This document shows positions 33,157 to 43,620 of a stretch of DNA of 55,102 nt, in pieces. A program made the position numbers and the translations under genes. The notes beneath the pieces were generated by a model. The model searched no databases. It worked only from the letters and a program-made list of their open reading frames with translations, and was not told the origin of the DNA. The number at the start of each line of letters is the position of its first letter. The stretch's first letter is position 1. Origin of the DNA: Amphimedon queenslandica (lineage: Eukaryota; Porifera; Demospongiae; Haplosclerida; Niphatidae); assembly GCF_000090795.2 (NCBI RefSeq), contig NW_003546539.1:12734-67835 (forward strand), given 5' to 3'.

Positions 33157-33605
33157 TGCAGAAGATCAAGCAAGAGAATACACTCCTGATAAAGTATCTG
33201 ATTTCCTAGCCAGCATCAAACTTGGGCAGACAGGGCAGTATGCCCAAGCTTTTCTTAATGAGGAAATAAATAGGTCACAACGTCTCTCTGCCGATCGCAA
33301 AGTATTTTCCGATATTGAAGCAGTTATAGCACTCACATTATGGTACATTTAGATGAGAGTACAAAGTATTGACAGCGAGGAACCCTTTTATGGCATTCTA
33401 CTTGAACATCAGGAGGTGGTGAACTAAATTAGAACAATAAATTAGTTTCTCCAGTCTTGATGTATACATGTTATAAGGAATATCTTTTCTAAAGCTCTGG
33501 ATAAAAACAAGTTTAAGGATGTTCTTAAAGATTTGTCAATGACCACACCTGTTGGAAAGAGTCACTCTCCTCTTAACTACATTGCTTACTCTATGCCTGT
33601 TTAAT
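33157..33605 (+). pseudogene. SAM-like domain gene relic, copy 1
   Basis: After a CATGTAG acceptor a frame reads TPDKVSDFLASIKL..YAQAFLNEEIN, which resembles the start of a SAM domain (protein-protein or RNA contact module). The frame ends at 33352. A second stretch reads QSIDSEEPFYGILLEHQEVV and stops, and a third (33495-33604) reads ALDKNKFKDVLKDLSM and ends at a stop. The last two pieces recur, diverged, at 38700-38935. The identity of the full gene is unknown. Confidence 0.5.
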
Positions 33606-33944
33606 AAAAGTTATTGTCATTGATGTTGCATATACTTATAAAATTATAGACTTTATTGTTATCATAGTGAATTGTTAAATATATTTTACTAGCAAGCTCT
33701 GCATGTTGCATCTTTCACATCTATGTCACAAACAATACTGATTGAAAGTAATCATAACGCATTACAATAATAAATGATGATTTCACATTCAATGTGTGAA
33801 TGCATTTGAATTGAAAAATCAACACGTACATTTACTTCAAAACAGCAACATTTGCACATGTTGAAACTAAATGTATCTATTAGAGAACAAACGATAACAA
33901 TAACATAAAGCCAAGCAAAAAAGACGTTAGAGATTGCAATAGTC

Positions 33945-36900
33945 ATGGTCAGTTGCAAGCAGATTTTCTACAAAGTATTATTAGCTATCCTTGTGGTATC
34001 ACTAAATTCAAGTGGCACTGATAAGTGCATTTACTTAACAAATTCAACATCATTGGTTTATCATCTCTGTGGAGAAGGGAAGTCTCATCTACAAGCAGGC
34101 ACTCACTTATGTCTCATGGGAAATTTATCCTATGATCTGAATAATGGCAATTCTTCCTTTTGCTTGGTTAGTGGCATCAGTAATATCACAATACGAAGTG
34201 CATCAGTTAATGTGCAAGCAAGTATTACATGTTCAAAGCCTTCTGGTCTTGGCTTTTATAACTCCAGTGGGTTACTAATTGAGAATGTTAACATACATCA
34301 GTGTGGGGGAACAATGCCTTCTATAGCTGAGCTTTATCCTAGTAATGATAAGTCGTTCTATTTTCCCAAAGGCCAGTCAATAACACTGCTTTTTAGTCAC
34401 TCAGCAAATGCTGTGCTTCATAGCGTATCCATTGATGGCTTTTATGGATATGGAGTCGTATATATTAATCCTTACAAGAGCCTATCAATCTTTTCTGTCA
34501 ATATATCCTCAACCTTGAATTGTACAGAAAAGTCTGGCCGTGATACTGACTGTGGTGGGACTGGGCTACTTCTATACTTTTCAAACTACACAACCAATGA
34601 GCAAGTTATAGCTAATATATCTAACATAGATCTCGAAGGAAATCGAAATTTTGACACTAAAAGTTATTTGTTATAGATCTATCCAAAAGCAATTAACACT
34701 TTTGCTTCCTGCACTGCAGTATTATTCAGTGAAGGCAACTATCAGGCATCTGTATTCTTTGAAGGGACTCAAAGGAGCTTGTGGAGAGGTTGTTATGGCA
34801 GCTTATACAATGTAGCCATCATTGCCAGAGATGCACCAATTGGAAAGACAAGTGTATCATTTGAAAATGCATTATTTGTTGAAAACGATATTATGTACCC
34901 AAAAGTTAGCGTGATAGGGTGCTCTGTGGAGTCACAGTACAAAAGAAGTAAAAATAGCATTGAACTTAATAAGAAGTGGAGTTTTCTTAGTATTAAAAGC
35001 AGTAAGTTTCACTATAGCACTATTTCAGGTTCTAAAACGTACACTAGCAGTGAGCATTTATTCTTTAATGTCACTGTTGGTTCTAATGTTGAAGCATATG
35101 TAGCTATTGCTTTGCTGAATATTTATTGTAAAAAAACAAATTTTCGTTATCACTCATCAATTGTATTTGCAAAAGTAATAAAAAATAGCAAAATTCAAGA
35201 AAAAAATCTTATGCTAGAAATTAAATCATTTCATGTTGGTGATCGTCAATCAAAAATTGCGGCTCCAAAAATAAGGGTAGACAACATAGGGAAGCTGATC
35301 TTCGTGAATGTAGGCAATGTCACTATTTATGGTAGCAATATCATGGAATATATTAGTGGATCAGTAATACTTGCTTGCAACTCTGACATTTACTTACATG
35401 GTAAAATATGGTTTGCAAACAACAAAGCAACAAATGGAGGTGCAATCAGACTTTATCAATCATCACATCTGTTTCTTCTTGAACCAACAAATGCAACATT
35501 TATTAACAACAAAGCATTTTCTTACGGAGGAGCAATTTATTCTTATGTCGACAGAAACTTGCCTTTATCAGATTCACTTTGTGCAATTCAAATAGACAGT
35601 AACAAGACTAATGTTTCAGATATAAACATAAAACTAAATTTCATCAACAATACTGCTGGACTTGCTGGTAATTCAATGTATGTGTCTCCATCATATGATT
35701 GTCAACAGTTAAAATCTCCACTTAATACAAGTGCACTCTATAATGCAATATCACACTTTGATCACAGCAATGGCATATCAAATGAAATAGTATCGGTAGC
35801 AGTTACAACACAATTATGCTCAATTAATGGAGTGGACAAAGTGGAAACAAGCTACAGTTTCTATCCTGGTCAAACACTCACCATTGGACTTAGAACTACT
35901 GACCTAAACAATGTCTCAAGTTATGCACAAGTTTTGACAACACTTACAAAGAAATTTAAATACAATGGTTTAGAATATGACATGGACACATCTAACCAGG
36001 TAAATCCCAAGCAACAAACACAGGTTGTGTACAGTAACAGTTGTACTCCACTCAATTTTCAGATACTCCCTATTGTTGGCAATGAAAAGGAGCAAATCTT
36101 TATGCGGTTTGCAGTATTTGGTTATTTTTCTGGTGCATTTGTCATACTAGAGCAACTGAATTGTCCACTTGGATTTGTTTATGATAACAAAACTAAATCC
36201 TGTACATGTAGCTCTTTCCTTAAAGTCTTTGGCATCACGGACTGTAAAATTGATAATACAAAAGTTTTAATACCTCAAGCATCTTGGTTGAGCATAGTTG
36301 ATCCAAAAAATCAATTAGCATTAGAATACACTCCTCATTGCCCTCCTGGATATTGCAGAACTGACACAAGAGAAATTAATGTGACCCACACTGATGACAT
36401 ATGCATGAGTAATCATGCTGGCATAATGTGTGGACAATGCAAGGAAGGATATAGTAAAACTCTCTTTTCTTCCGACTGTCATAATTGTAACAATAATATC
36501 AAAAATATCAGTCTTTTAGGATTTATTGTGGTCAGTAGTATATTGTACATTGTGCTTCTGTTCTGTTTAAAATTCACGATCAACAGAGGAACAATGGGTG
36601 GTCTCATATTATGGTATGATGTCATTAGTCTTACACCATCTGTAGAACTCTTAATGACACATAGCAACATCTTCAAGTATTTCCTCTATGGAATATCATT
36701 CACAATATATGATTTGAAAATACCATTTTGCGTATTGAATGGTTCCAGTACTACTGATGTTATGTTTATTGAATATATCTGCTCATTTTATTTATGGCTC
36801 TTGGTCATAATTATAATCCTAATCAGTCGCTGTTCAACAAAAGTTTCTAATCTCACAGTAGGGTCCTCAGTTCAGGTTCTAGTAACTCTAATGTTCATAT

Positions 36901-37649
36901 CCTTCTCAAACCTTCTCTCTCTTTCTCTCAATATACTCACTCCAGCTCGTATACACCAGTTAAACACTGATGGTATCACCTCCAGTAGATTAATATGGTT
37001 CACTGATGGCAGTGTTTTATATGGCAAGGACCCAGTTCATATCATATTGATGTGCACTAGTATTGCTATCATCTTACTCTTTGTTGTTCCTTTTATACTC
37101 ATTGGTTTGTTTGGTGCAAAACTGTTTCGATTTCGTTTTATGGCCATGTACTTACGTCCATTCATTGAAGCACTCCATGGCCCTTACAAGGATAAGCACA
37201 GATATTGGTTTGGTCTAATGCTGATTATACGTACACTTGTACACACCATATCAGCATCACTAGAAAGCAACAACACTACACTACTATTGTTAGCCTTCAC
37301 AGTCATAATTGGGTTCTACATTCTTGGGCTGGGTATTGTAAAGCCATACAAAATTAAGATACTCAATGGATTAGAAATATTGTTTGGCATTGTTCTCTTG
37401 GCAAACCTGATAGTCTCCTTGTCAGCCAGTAGTTTAAGTGTCATTGAAATTGTAGCAAGTATATCAGTTTGTAGTGGAGGAGTGCTGTGTTGCATCATAT
37501 TAGGCTATCATGTACGCATTGGCCTTAATCAAAATCTCTCCATTAGGAAACTACTGAGAAAGAAATGTTGTAACTTTTGGACAAAGGATGAGTATCTGGA
37601 GTCTTTGCCACCACTTATTGACGAAAACAGAGAAGTAGTAACATATTAG
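33945..37649 (+). CDS. Large beta-helix ectodomain, multi-pass membrane receptor (one in-frame TAG)
   Basis: Reading from ATG 33945, one frame of 1234 sense positions runs to TAG 37647-37649, interrupted only by TAG 34674-34676 (SYLL-stop-IYPKAINTF). A signal peptide (residues about 8-25) leads to an Asn-rich region with repeated short motifs (NNKATNGGAIRLYQSS, NNKAFSYGGAIYS, NNTAGLAGNSMY) typical of right-handed parallel beta-helices. A Cys-rich block follows (CPLGFVYDNKTKSCTC, CPPGYC, GIMCGQCKEGY, CHNC). About eight hydrophobic segments lie at 36500-37510, with a conserved-looking loop YLRPFIEALHGPYKDKHRYW. It has no intron. The family, also seen decayed at 6923, is expanded in sponges and other early animals; its ligand is unknown. 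With one nonsense codon it may be a very young pseudogene, a polymorphic allele or a readthrough gene. Confidence 0.78.
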
Positions 37650-38690
37650 CTATTTATTTGAATAGACTTAAAAGGATTATAATTTACATGTAAAATAATA
37701 ATAAGCCTGCATTAGTACTACAGTCAGTTTATGATAAATAGAATTTTTATTAATAATAATAATAGTAATAATAATAATAATTGTATTGCTTCATTTTAGC
37801 TAAAATATTCCATGAAACATTTGTCTTTGTACTTGTTAATAATCTGTCACTAGCCCCATATCTTAGCTGATTACCAAATAAGGTAAACTGATGGTCCTTC
37901 ACTTTGAACTGAAAGACACTGTAGAATTGCTACAAAAAATAAAAAAATATAGTTGCTACTTTATTAGCAGCAAAAACACAAAAAATATTGTCACTCTATA
38001 AATTTTTTGAAGCCAAATTTTGATGAAATACACCATTTACATAGCACATGGTCATTCGTGGCCTAGTTTTTGAGCAACTTTAAAAATTTATTAAAATTCA
38101 AACTTGATTGGAATGAGCTCAAACTTGCTACACAACACAAGAACATGTATATGTATCAGAAAAAAATTGACAACTCTTTGCTAGACATTTTAGCAAAGTT
38201 TTGCCAAGTTGCCTTTACAAGCTGATTTTGGAACAACTTTAAAAATTAATAAAAATCAACTTTTCATTGGAATCAGTTCATAATAAACTATTATTAATGA
38301 ACACAGCATTTTGCCTTTGTTATTAATTAGTTTGAATGTATTTGTGATTTCTGTATTACAATCCCTTCAATGGCAATATGACCCTGCCATTTTAATTCTA
38401 CCATTGCAATAATAATATCATTCATTGTGTGACTATTGCACAACACTATAGTTAACCTAATATTTTGTACAATGCAATGTCTGAGAGAAATAAGTACATG
38501 TACAAAATAAATGGAAGGTAACGTACCTGTACATGATGACATTGGGTAATACATGAGAATGCATTCAGTTAAATTCAGTGTGTGAGGGAAACTGATACAT
38601 AATACTGTTGTGCATGTAAGTGTGAGACTGAGAGTGAGATAATGCATGTATATGATGTGTGCAAGAGACTATTGAATATTAAATACCACA
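37650..38690. other. Spacer with dispersed repeat
   Basis: An ATT/AAT microsatellite (37746-37782) and one dimeric copy of the dispersed repeat family (37990-38310). The minus-strand open frame 38327-38647 shows no domain and I do not call it. Confidence 0.6.
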
Positions 38691-38694
38691 TATT

Positions 38695-38940
38695 CAAATT
38701 GCAGTTCAGTTAGACAAGAGCTACAAGGAATTGACAAGGAAAAGTCCTTTTATGATATGATGGCACTTGCTTCAATATCAGAAGGTGATAAACTAAACCA
38801 GCACAAGAATAAGCTTTATAGATTCTCCTGGTATTGAGACATGTTGTTATTGAAGTATTTCTGAAGCTCTGGATAAAAACAGGTTTAAGGATGGTCTTTT
38901 AGAGCTTTCGTTGAGCTCACCCATTGTTATGTTGTTTCTG
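38695..38940 (+). pseudogene. SAM-like gene relic, copy 2 (3' part only)
   Basis: After a TTGCAG acceptor the sequence reads RQELQGIDKEKSFYDMMAL and, after a break, EALDKNRFKDGLLELSL. It matches the later parts of 33350-33560 at base and residue level. The receptor gene 33945-37649 lies between the two relics. Confidence 0.5.
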
Positions 38941-40024
38941 CATATCATAAGGACATCAATATGTATCAGAAAATGTATTAAAACTTTGCAGTTTTTCTGG
39001 AACCATTTTTGGAAAACCATAAGCAATAACCCTTTTTATCATCCAAATATTGGAGGGTAAGAGTGAAGATTACAATTCTGCATGTAATTTTGCCTATAAA
39101 ATTACATGTATATGTACACATAAATTACATGTGTACACATGTAATTTATGTGTACATGTATGCTAGGGTTTTTATCAAGATTTTAACTAAGACTGGTAAT
39201 ACATAATAATATACATCTAACTTCATGTGGCTGATTAAATATTGTGGGCAAATGCCTTGAAAAGAAATCCTGGATACAGTACATCAATAATGTTAAAAAC
39301 AAAGCTTATAATTTATATTACATTTTTCATACAAATATTATTATACATAAATGCAACCATTCTTATCTTGTGTAACAATTCTGGGCTGATTTTGATGAAA
39401 ATTACATTTTACAAAAATATTTGAAGTTACTTCAAAATCGGGCCAAAGGCCCTGTACTATAATATTACAGGCTGGTCTTGGCCAAAATTTCTCCAAAAAT
39501 GAAATGAAAAAAACTATTTTTCTAAATTTTTAAAATGCAAATACATGAGTAGAAAGTTTCAGCAAATTCCAATCAAAATTGGGTTTTTTTAATTTTGCTG
39601 CTCAAAAATTGGGCCAAAGTCCATATAGGGGAGGGGTTTTTGGCAAAACTTTCATCAAAATGACCACAAGATAATTCTCCATTTTAATAACTGTCATATA
39701 GTCACGTAGCAAGTTTGCGTTAATTTTGGTCAAAATTGAATTTTAAAGTTGGCCCAAAGCCATTGTAGTGCTTGTCAGATCATAAGCATGTTTCTAGCTC
39801 ACTTAGCATGCTTTGTGGGAAAACCCTGAGAGTACAATTGTCTTTTGAACTATAATTTTCGTCAAGTGTGGTGCAGCATTTAAAAATTAATTGTTGAAAC
39901 AATTGTTATTATTAAGCCAAAAATTTTAAGCACAAATGTAAATATTAACTAAGACAAAATAAACTGTGCATGTCTTATAGTGTTGCATGAGTCCTATGTT
40001 CTTTGGCTTTTATCAATGTCCTCA
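38941..40024. repeat. Dispersed repeat pieces and a palindrome
   Basis: Contains pieces of the repeat family of 5760 (38940-39020, 39425-39760) and the palindrome at 39112-39157. The frame 39242-39424 looks like chance. No gene seen. Confidence 0.6.
39112..39157. repeat. 46-bp perfect palindrome
   Basis: ATGTACACATAAATTACATG.. reads the same on both strands from 39112 to 39157, centred on TGTACA. It is composed of ACATGT/TGTACA-like words that are common in this genome, so slippage or local fold-back could have made it. Confidence 0.95.
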
Positions 40025-41171
40025 TCAGCTCTTTACCATGCTCTCGCAATAATGATAAGCATAATTGTGAGCATCTTCAACAGCTTTTTCTGGATCTGTG
40101 AATGCCAGAAGAATGCTGTTTAGTGCGCCATAACCATAGTAACCACCAAATACAAGGTGATCGGTACATCCAACAACTTTAGCCCATTCGTGCATTATTA
40201 TCTGCTCTTTTTTTATATTAGCATTTTCATCACTACAAAACTTCATTTTATCATAATAGTTTTGGCAAAGAAAGATGACATTTGGATAGCCAGCACAAGA
40301 ATATGATACGAAGTCTGCATCATTCTGGCATTCTGGACCATCATTGTAATATGTAATTTCTCCAGTTGACACAGTGTCCTTTATTTTTTGGTAAGTTTCT
40401 TTGACTGTAGCATCCCTAGCTGATGAGTACGTGCCAAACCAACTTTTGTACACTGAATTACCATTACCAGTTTGTTTTAAAGCTTTATCAATTCCAGCAC
40501 AAAGTCTCTTATGAATATCAAGAGTGTCGCTATCCATATGTGGACCATTTGCAATATTAGCACTAGCACAGCCTTGGACAAGAACAGTGTGGTCTATTTT
40601 GATTCCTTCTTTCTTTGGCCTTAACAGAAGATGAGTGTCTTCTAAATAAATTTGAATCGACTTTTGTACTGATGAATCCTTGAGCTCATCGATGGACATT
40701 GCACTCATCTCATTCACTGACAGATATTGTAAAGGTCTACTGTATTGCACAGTGTAGAGACCATCAGTATCAGTGTTAAATACATCAGTGATTTGAACCG
40801 TTGCAGAAATACTTTTACCTGCCTTCAAGAGAACAAACCCATTTTTTGCAGGAGGCATACGATAAGCTATTGGTCCTTGATAAGGAATGGGACCACCATC
40901 AAGAGAGACAGAAACAAATTCAGAGTAGAATCCTTCAAGAGGAGTGCTGTGTTTTAGTAGATAAAGATCCTCATCAGCATTGTTGGTAAACTCAAAGGAG
41001 CAAGCAACAGCAGAAAGAGCTCTATTACAAGCCATGTCAAGAAAGATTGGCCAGCCATTAGTACTAAATGTACTACAAGAAAAAGTAATACTCATTTGAT
41101 ACTGTAGTAACATACCTCAGAGCACAGGTCAGGTAAGTAACAAGACAAAAGAGTGAGAAAAGAGTCTTCAT
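40025..41171 (-). CDS. M35 (deuterolysin-like) metallopeptidase homologue with broken zinc motif
   Basis: Two exons, 41116-41171 and 40025-41072, join in frame to 367 residues. The longer open frame starting at 41113 reads through the intron and is not the true start. The signal peptide is MKTLFSLFCLVTYLTCA. The middle part carries the beta-sandwich pro-region (FVSVSLDGGPIPY, VQITDVF, YTVQYSRPLQYLS). M35 enzymes bind zinc through HExxH plus an Asp downstream. Here the motif is HEWAK: the first His and catalytic Glu remain but the second His is Lys. The Asp (GCTDHLVFG) and the end PEKAVEDAHNYAYHYC remain. It is secreted and probably not an active protease; it may bind without cutting. Its active-type paralogue lies just upstream in the same orientation. 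Confidence 0.85.
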
Positions 41172-41179
41172 GATTCCTT

Positions 41180-42289
41180 TTACTTGCAAAATGATAGTCA
41201 GAAGTGACTTACTGTTGTTACTAATGTAACTTAACAAAGCAATTTTGTCTATTTTAAAGGACTGACAAAAACATTTTTGTCACATGGCCTGAAGGTTCAT
41301 GTAGATCTATATACAGACAATGGACTATTGTCCAGCTAAAGTGTCAGTCCAAGTTATAGTGACTAGTTGGCCACACTGACTACTATAATGTGTGCTATAC
41401 AATATCTTGGCTACTGATGAGCTCTTTTCTTGGCCTTACCAGAAATTAGCATGGGTATCAGGCCCGTAGCCAGGGTTACAAAAAGGGGGGTGACAAAATA
41501 TGAGTTACATGAAATGGGGGTGACAAAGTATGAGTTACATGAAATGGGGGGTGACAAGTTGGACTGAATGCACATGAAATACCACAAATACATGTTTGAT
41601 TTAAGCAAACAAACAAAGGTACTAACTCAAAAGGGGGGTGACATGTCACCCCAATCACCCCCCCTGGCTACGGGCCTGGGTATGGGCTATGTTTTATAAT
41701 ACTGTTTTTCTGGCCTATACCATTAGTCTATTGTGTTCTAAAAGTGACTTAGAATGAGAAAATGAACTAACTGGTAGGATTTTTTTTAAAAAGATATGGA
41801 TACCATTGGTAGTTGTACAATAGAATTATAAGATTGTAGCTACTCGTGACTTTTTATGAGAACCCTGACAGTTGGTTCATTTCCTCATGCTAGTTTCCAT
41901 ACGTAAGGTCACTCATAGTTATAGGCGGGCTTGAGTGGGTGCATGGGCAGGTTTGTTAGTATACATGTGTATACTATCATTGTAAGTTTAATCCATCATC
42001 ACCTGTACAGTGGATTCAAGTTAGACAAAGGAAATACTTCTTCCTTCCCTCCCCCTCCTGAAATGCACAATTGCATTATTTTGATGATTTAATGATCATT
42101 GGAAATACAGGTATTGTTATTAGTGCCTGTCTGTTTTATGATGTAATAGATCTTGTATTTGTTAAGCCAAGACTATATATTAATTCTTAAGAAAAATGTA
42201 ATTAGTAATTAAGGAAAAATAAACTGTGATGTCCTATAGTGTTGCATGAGTCCTAAATTTCTTAGTATCTTGGCCTTTTAATGAATACC
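41180..42289. other. Spacer between the M35 genes, holding a MITE
   Basis: 41172-41400 repeats, with some differences, the sequence upstream of the other M35 gene (43396-43620), so the duplicated unit includes the promoter region. The MITE occupies 41459-41678. The minus-strand frames 41411-41608 and 41476-41658 lie in the MITE and are not genes. Confidence 0.7.
41459..41678. mobile_element. MITE with CAGGCCCGTAGCCAGGG termini
   Basis: The left end CAGGCCCGTAGCCAGGG and the right end CCCTGGCTACGGGCCTG are perfect inverted repeats of 17 bp, flanked by direct GGTAT on both sides (5-bp target duplication). Inside, GGGGGTGACAAAGTATGAGT-type units repeat in tandem. Confidence 0.92.
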
Positions 42290-43395
42290 TCATTTGGTGT
42301 CACAGTAATAATATGCATAAGTGTCAGCATTCTCAACAGCTTTATCAGGATTACTCTTTGCTAATGCCTCACAATTTTTACGACCATAAACTCTATCCCT
42401 ACGGCGGCCAAGAGCATGAGACCATTCGTGCACTAACACATCTTCTTTGCTAATACCAGTAGTGCTAACACAGTATAACTCCAGATTGAAGAATGGCTCA
42501 CAGAGATAAACTGTTGAGTAGGAATAAGACAGGACAGTAAATGCAACAACATAGCTCTTGCACCATTCCCTGTTGAAATATGTGAGAGAATATTTTGACA
42601 GTCCACTTCTGATGCTCTTGTAGGTGTCTTGCACAATACCAGCACGTGAGCAAGAGATTGCACCAAACCATTTCTGAAAGTCTGAGTTAAGATTGTTTCT
42701 CTTTAACAATTTATCGAATCTAGGGCAGAGCCTTTTATGAGCTTCCAGTGTCTCGCTATTTTTTCTATCTCCGTTGGCAAAACTAACAGTGCCACAGTCC
42801 TGAAGGTGCACAGTGTAATCGGGTTTTATTTCTTCTTTCTTCGGCTTCAAAAGAAGATGAGTGTTTTCCAAATGAATGTGAATGGATTCACGTACAGCTA
42901 ACTCTTTGAGGTCATCAATGGACATTGCACTCATCTCATTCACTGACAGATACTGTAAAGGTCTACTGTATTGTACAGTGTAGAGACCATCAGTATCAAT
43001 GCTAAATACATCAGTGATTTGGACTGTTGCAGAAATACTTTCACCTGCCTTCAAGAGAACAAACTCATCCTTTGCTGGTGGGAGATGATACATATAAAAT
43101 CCTTCATAATCCAGTGGACGACCATCAAGAGAAACGGAGACAAATTCAGAGTCGAGTCCTTCAAGAGGAGTGTTGCGTTTCAGTAGATAAAGATCCTCAT
43201 TAGCATTGTTGGTAAACTCAAATGAGCAAGCAACAGCAGAAAGAGCTTTATTACATGCCATGTCAATAGAGATTGGCCAGCCATTAGCACTGCATGTACA
43301 AGAGAAAAGTAACATTGATTTGATACTGTAGTAACATACCTCAGAGCACAGGTCAGGTAAGTAACCAGACAAAAGAGTGAGAAAAGAGTCTTCAT
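42290..43395 (-). CDS. M35 (deuterolysin-like) zinc metallopeptidase
   Basis: Exons 43340-43395 and 42290-43289 give 351 residues. The signal peptide MKTLFSLFCLVTYLTCA is followed by a pro-region (FVSVSLDGRPLDY, VQITDVF, LQYLSVNEMS) and the catalytic part. VLVHEWSHALG is the HExxH helix with both His and Glu, and RRRDRVYGRKNC supplies the aspzincin Asp. The end KSNPDKAVENADTYAYYYC matches the family's (P)DKA..NAD.Y motif. M35 enzymes (deuterolysin, peptidyl-Lys metalloendopeptidase) are secreted endopeptidases. Two tandem copies share even the intron position. The long open frame that starts further upstream runs through the intron and is not the true start. Confidence 0.88.
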
Positions 43396-43620
43396 GATTT
43401 CTTTCCTTGATAAAGAGTACTTGTAAAATGGTATTCAGAAGCGTAACTGAACAAAGCAATATTGTCTGTTTAAAGTACTGACAAAACATTTTGTCACATG
43501 GCCTGAAGGTGTATGTATTATACAGATAATGGACTATTGTCCAGCTGTCAGTCCAAGTTAGTGACTAGTTGGCTACACTGACTACTACAATGTGTACTAT
43601 ATACCATCTTGGCTATCGAT

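Noticed and set aside
35371-35595. Short open frames within the receptor gene (also 36479-36676 and 37316-37498 minus)
   Set aside because: Shadows of the long receptor frame with no independent support.
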